This document shows positions 32,401 through 33,607 of a stretch of DNA of 33,607 bases, piece by piece. The translations under genes and the position numbers were made by a program. Each line of letters opens with the position of its first letter. Within the stretch, counting starts at the first letter, position 1. The DNA comes from Deltaproteobacteria bacterium HGW-Deltaproteobacteria-13. GTDB taxonomy: Bacteria; Desulfobacterota; Syntrophia; Syntrophales; Smithellaceae. The stretch is from NCBI GenBank assembly GCA_002840555.1, contig PHBJ01000005.1, positions 1 to 33,607 of the forward strand. The letters run 5' to 3'. Under the pieces are notes generated by a model. It was not told the DNA's origin and did no database searches. It saw nothing but the letters and a program-made list of their open reading frames with translations.

Positions 32401-33431
32401 TCGCGATCATGAGCATCATCTACCACAAGCACCTTGTCGCTATCACCAAGATCTTCAAGGCTCTTTTTAGTAACTTCGTCTGTCGGTGATAGGAAGCGAA
32501 CTGTTACCCCTTTATGAATGCATTTAAATGATTCGATCGCATAGTGAAGCACGCGAGATTTACCACTACCGCCTGTTCCGACAAGAAGAACTGCCTGAAT
32601 TTTATTATTCGCTAAGCTATCTACTATCGCATGAGCGTCTTCATTTCTTCCAATGAGACGCCATGCATGACTAAATGCACGACGCACGTCCATAAAGGGC
32701 GCAAAGAATTCCTCTGATGTTTGCCAAGGTCCAGGCTCCGTTTCACCAAGCAAAGCTAAGCGTTGACCGCGAAAAAATATATCAACGAGTTTTTTCTGAT
32801 CATCTTTAGGCAATTGTCTAATATGTAAAGATATGTCCTCTTTGTCCCAGAGGTCCCATCCTTTATGTTTTTGTACTGCCTGACGAGATTTGGGGCTAGC
32901 AACACGACTAAGAAGAATAAATTTCTTTTTTGCTCTTCTCTTGAGATTTACTACTACCTTATCAACCTTATCTGCTCCAAATTTCTCCACACGTTTGCAC
33001 TGGAAAGCATAACAAGTCTTATCTGAAAAGATAGCATCAATATCTACACCATCCTGGGTATGCCCTTGTCCGCCCACACGATGTACATTCGCGTCTGGAT
33101 ATTTTCTTGATAAAAAGTACAGGCAAAAACGTTCGAAGCTTTCTGGATTAAAAGCATCAATCGGAAATGGTTGATCAAATGTTGCTACTGCTATCTTATA
33201 TGCTGTATATCCGGCAACAGTTAACAGTTCTTCTGGACTAGTCTTAAGAGCAGTTGCGAGTATTGATATCTGTTTGTCACGTGGACGAGAAAGGCCCAAT
33301 TCCCAGCGACTCACAGTTTGTTGAGTTGATTTAACTATCTTAGCTAGGTCTGATTGTTGCGTGATACCAGCCTGTTTTCTTAGTTTAACAAGTAAAGTGC
33401 CAAAAGCTTTATATGGTGCTTTTTCTTTCAT
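29427..33431 (-). CDS. HTH + Mrr-like nuclease + STAND NTPase + helical-repeat protein, probable anti-phage defence
   Basis: This protein has 1334 residues. Residues about 10-70 form an XRE-type helix-turn-helix (SDLAKIVKSTQQTVSRWELGLSRP). Residues about 95-200 match a PD-(D/E)XK Mrr-like nuclease: FERF (E100), GVDIDAIF (D130) and QCK (Q144, K146). A STAND-type NTPase follows: Walker A GTGGSGKS (285-292), Walker B KVLVVDDAHD (D338/D339) and an arginine sensor LLLSFRP (R367), then a winged-helix-like segment. From about 560 to the end are helical (HEAT/TPR-like) repeats that would sense a target. This nuclease-STAND-repeat order is that of Avs (AVAST) phage-defence proteins; the N-terminal HTH is unusual. 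The ATG at 33431 is preferred because AAGGA lies eight bases upstream; the one two codons earlier is too close. The gene is more AT-rich than its neighbours to the left and lies by a toxin-antitoxin pair, suggesting horizontal gain. Confidence 0.85.
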   Translation of the reverse strand: MKEKAPYKAFGTLLVKLRKQAGITQQSDLAKIVKSTQQTVSRWELGLSRPRDKQISILATALKTSPEELLTVAGYTAYKIAVATFDQPFPIDAFNPESFERFCLYFLSRKYPDANVHRVGGQGHTQDGVDIDAIFSDKTCYAFQCKRVEKFGADKVDKVVVNLKRRAKKKFILLSRVASPKSRQAVQKHKGWDLWDKEDISLHIRQLPKDDQKKLVDIFFRGQRLALLGETEPGPWQTSEEFFAPFMDVRRAFSHAWRLIGRNEDAHAIVDSLANNKIQAVLLVGTGGSGKSRVLHYAIESFKCIHKGVTVRFLSPTDEVTKKSLEDLGDSDKVLVVDDAHDRDDLQLLFQYVSVPSNKTKLLLSFRPYGLDKIKALASNFALMGNLISERILNPLTLDQSTELAIQVLKEFGGPESVARDIARLTIDCPLFTCIGAQIVAKEKIHFEFAKNEEAFRSTLLGRFRNIIAGDIGNKNDADSIKKLLNILALLQPFHPEDESIASIVEKVEGISTTDVNRLIRLIADAGILFKRGGKYRLSPDLLADYIIEDRCIGLNRKSTGYAEKIFDAADDLQIDHVLLNLGKLDWRLTNGNPRNSQLLDGIWRKLKPKRKYSDPHIRAITAVAYYQPTRALDFAQHLIAEGKHLEDLPNLIKYAAYNFEHLPRACEYLWELGKCDKRELNQTPGHAIRILSELCEVQPNKPKEYNEVVVNFALSLLEQDDSWTYAYSPFDVLEGILRTEGHTTESNGRTVSIGRFGVNVKFVADLRCKVINETINLLSHQKSKIATQAARFLRESIQYSIIGASREEWTKEFSQTLEKIENKIKSETLNHVVLIEIARSVSWHANYAGEKTALIAKRILKSLPASLEFRTKLAFIDGYGQILIRRDIKRSDRAWDKYLDELTNDLISVYPDGEQLRIFLEQNLLEVDIAGSPSPYKLYWQLIQSSLPLARATIQNALVNHESRTAPFAGTALSKLLNENHDEAIDFVFQLLETNLNNLHSAIGDGYSAVNAEAINYGEKDIAILKKVLSSNDQRVIMNAVSAIRLLAKKDQQLAIDLLKFVDIGISNNVADDLLMLFQKESVIPFQLLTEEDIDYFLKKLMSLSEIDGYWIEKFLSKASKYHARKVAKFFMDRVEHAARTNDWKYRPCNYGPYCQVPLLFRESQECRTLLRQVSEWMKSREDDVLFNHRAGELFDAMFRPYDAELMEFMGEWIETATPTDISVISHILREGPHDFVFKNRQFVIRFLDKAKQYGKDLLTDAWSALYGATISGTRSGTPGEPFPQDVQMKKETEKAMEEIPQFSPAYRLYEDLRKTADRNIERSIRDRESFDE

Positions 33432-33460
33432 ACGCATTATCCTTGTATGTATTTTCGCAC

Positions 33461-33489
33461 AATATAAATGTGTATCGTTTTATTGTCAA
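33461..33489 (-). promoter_or_regulatory. Promoter of the HTH-nuclease-STAND gene
   Basis: Minus-strand TTGACA (33489-33484), 17-base spacer and TATATT (33466-33461) lie about 30 bases upstream of the start codon. CACA-N7-TGTG (inverted repeat) overlaps the -10, a possible site for the protein's own HTH. Confidence 0.75.
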
Positions 33490-33540
33490 GTTTTTTTCGT
33501 GAAAAAATCCTAAATTGAAAAATAAAAACAATTAGAGGGA

Positions 33541-33560
33541 CATAACACTTAATTATCTTG
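33541..33560. repeat. Right copy of the repeat flanking the defence gene
   Basis: CATAACACTTAATTATCTTG: bases 33541-33552 are the exact reverse complement of 29277-29288, and 33546-33560 match 29246-29260 directly at 14 of 15. The 47 bases from here to the window end hold no recognisable feature. Confidence 0.5.
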
Positions 33561-33607
33561 GCGAGCGTCATATTCTACGATTGAACCAGAATATTCCCCA
33601 GCAATCA

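Overview
The window most resembles a chromosomal segment of an anaerobic Desulfobacterota (delta-proteobacterial, Syntrophales-like) bacterium. This is inferred from gene content: two ADP-forming acyl-CoA synthetase systems, a glycyl radical enzyme, an MvhD-type hydrogenase/heterodisulfide-reductase electron-transfer subunit, a sigma-54-dependent ZraP-like gene, and outer-membrane/periplasmic proteins that indicate a Gram-negative envelope. No rRNA, tRNA or CRISPR array was found.

Layout. 1-2.35 kb: a ZraS-like sensor kinase (cut by the window edge) divergent from a ZraP-like periplasmic protein with a consensus -24/-12 promoter and an upstream dyad cluster. 2.4-5.6 kb: two small STAS/SpoIIAA-like proteins on either side of a fused (beta-alpha) ADP-forming acyl-CoA synthetase. 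5.7-9.5 kb: a MrfA/MrfB-like (YprA/YprB) DNA repair helicase-exonuclease pair. 9.8-12.0 kb: an AtpI-like membrane protein, an outer-membrane beta-barrel protein, a 5'-truncated second copy of the AtpI-like gene, and an orphan MvhD-like protein followed by a decayed reading frame. 12.2-18.6 kb: one long leftward operon-like array: ECF sigma factor, zinc-finger anti-sigma factor, Spy/CpxP-like protein, ABC permease, ABC ATPase, thioredoxin-fold protein, second ABC permease, ChrA-type transporter. 18.8-21.3 kb: an LmeA-like lipid-binding protein, a pseudopilin-like membrane protein, a 45-residue protein and a PAC2-family protein. 21.6-28.3 kb: split acyl-CoA synthetase (beta, alpha), a carboxymuconolactone-decarboxylase-family protein, a TetR regulator, and a 1028-residue glycyl radical enzyme with an N-terminal SCP2-like lipid-binding domain. 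28.3-28.6 kb: palindromic repeats and a 17-copy heptamer repeat. 28.6-33.6 kb: a Phd/RelE-type toxin-antitoxin pair and a single large HTH + Mrr-like nuclease + STAND NTPase + helical-repeat protein that looks like an anti-phage defence protein.

How the parts may work together. Three regulatory units can be read from the DNA: sigma-54 control of the ZraP-like gene; an ECF sigma/anti-sigma pair heading an envelope-stress or metal-export operon; and a TetR protein whose probable operator (TTAACAkTGTTwAATAAA, two copies) sits in the same place in both the tetR promoter and the glycyl radical enzyme promoter. The two most promising undescribed systems are the SCP2-glycyl radical enzyme with its acyl-CoA synthetase neighbours (possible anaerobic conversion of a hydrophobic compound) and the HTH-Mrr-STAND protein at the right end (possible single-gene phage defence). 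Functions of both are inferred from domain architecture only.
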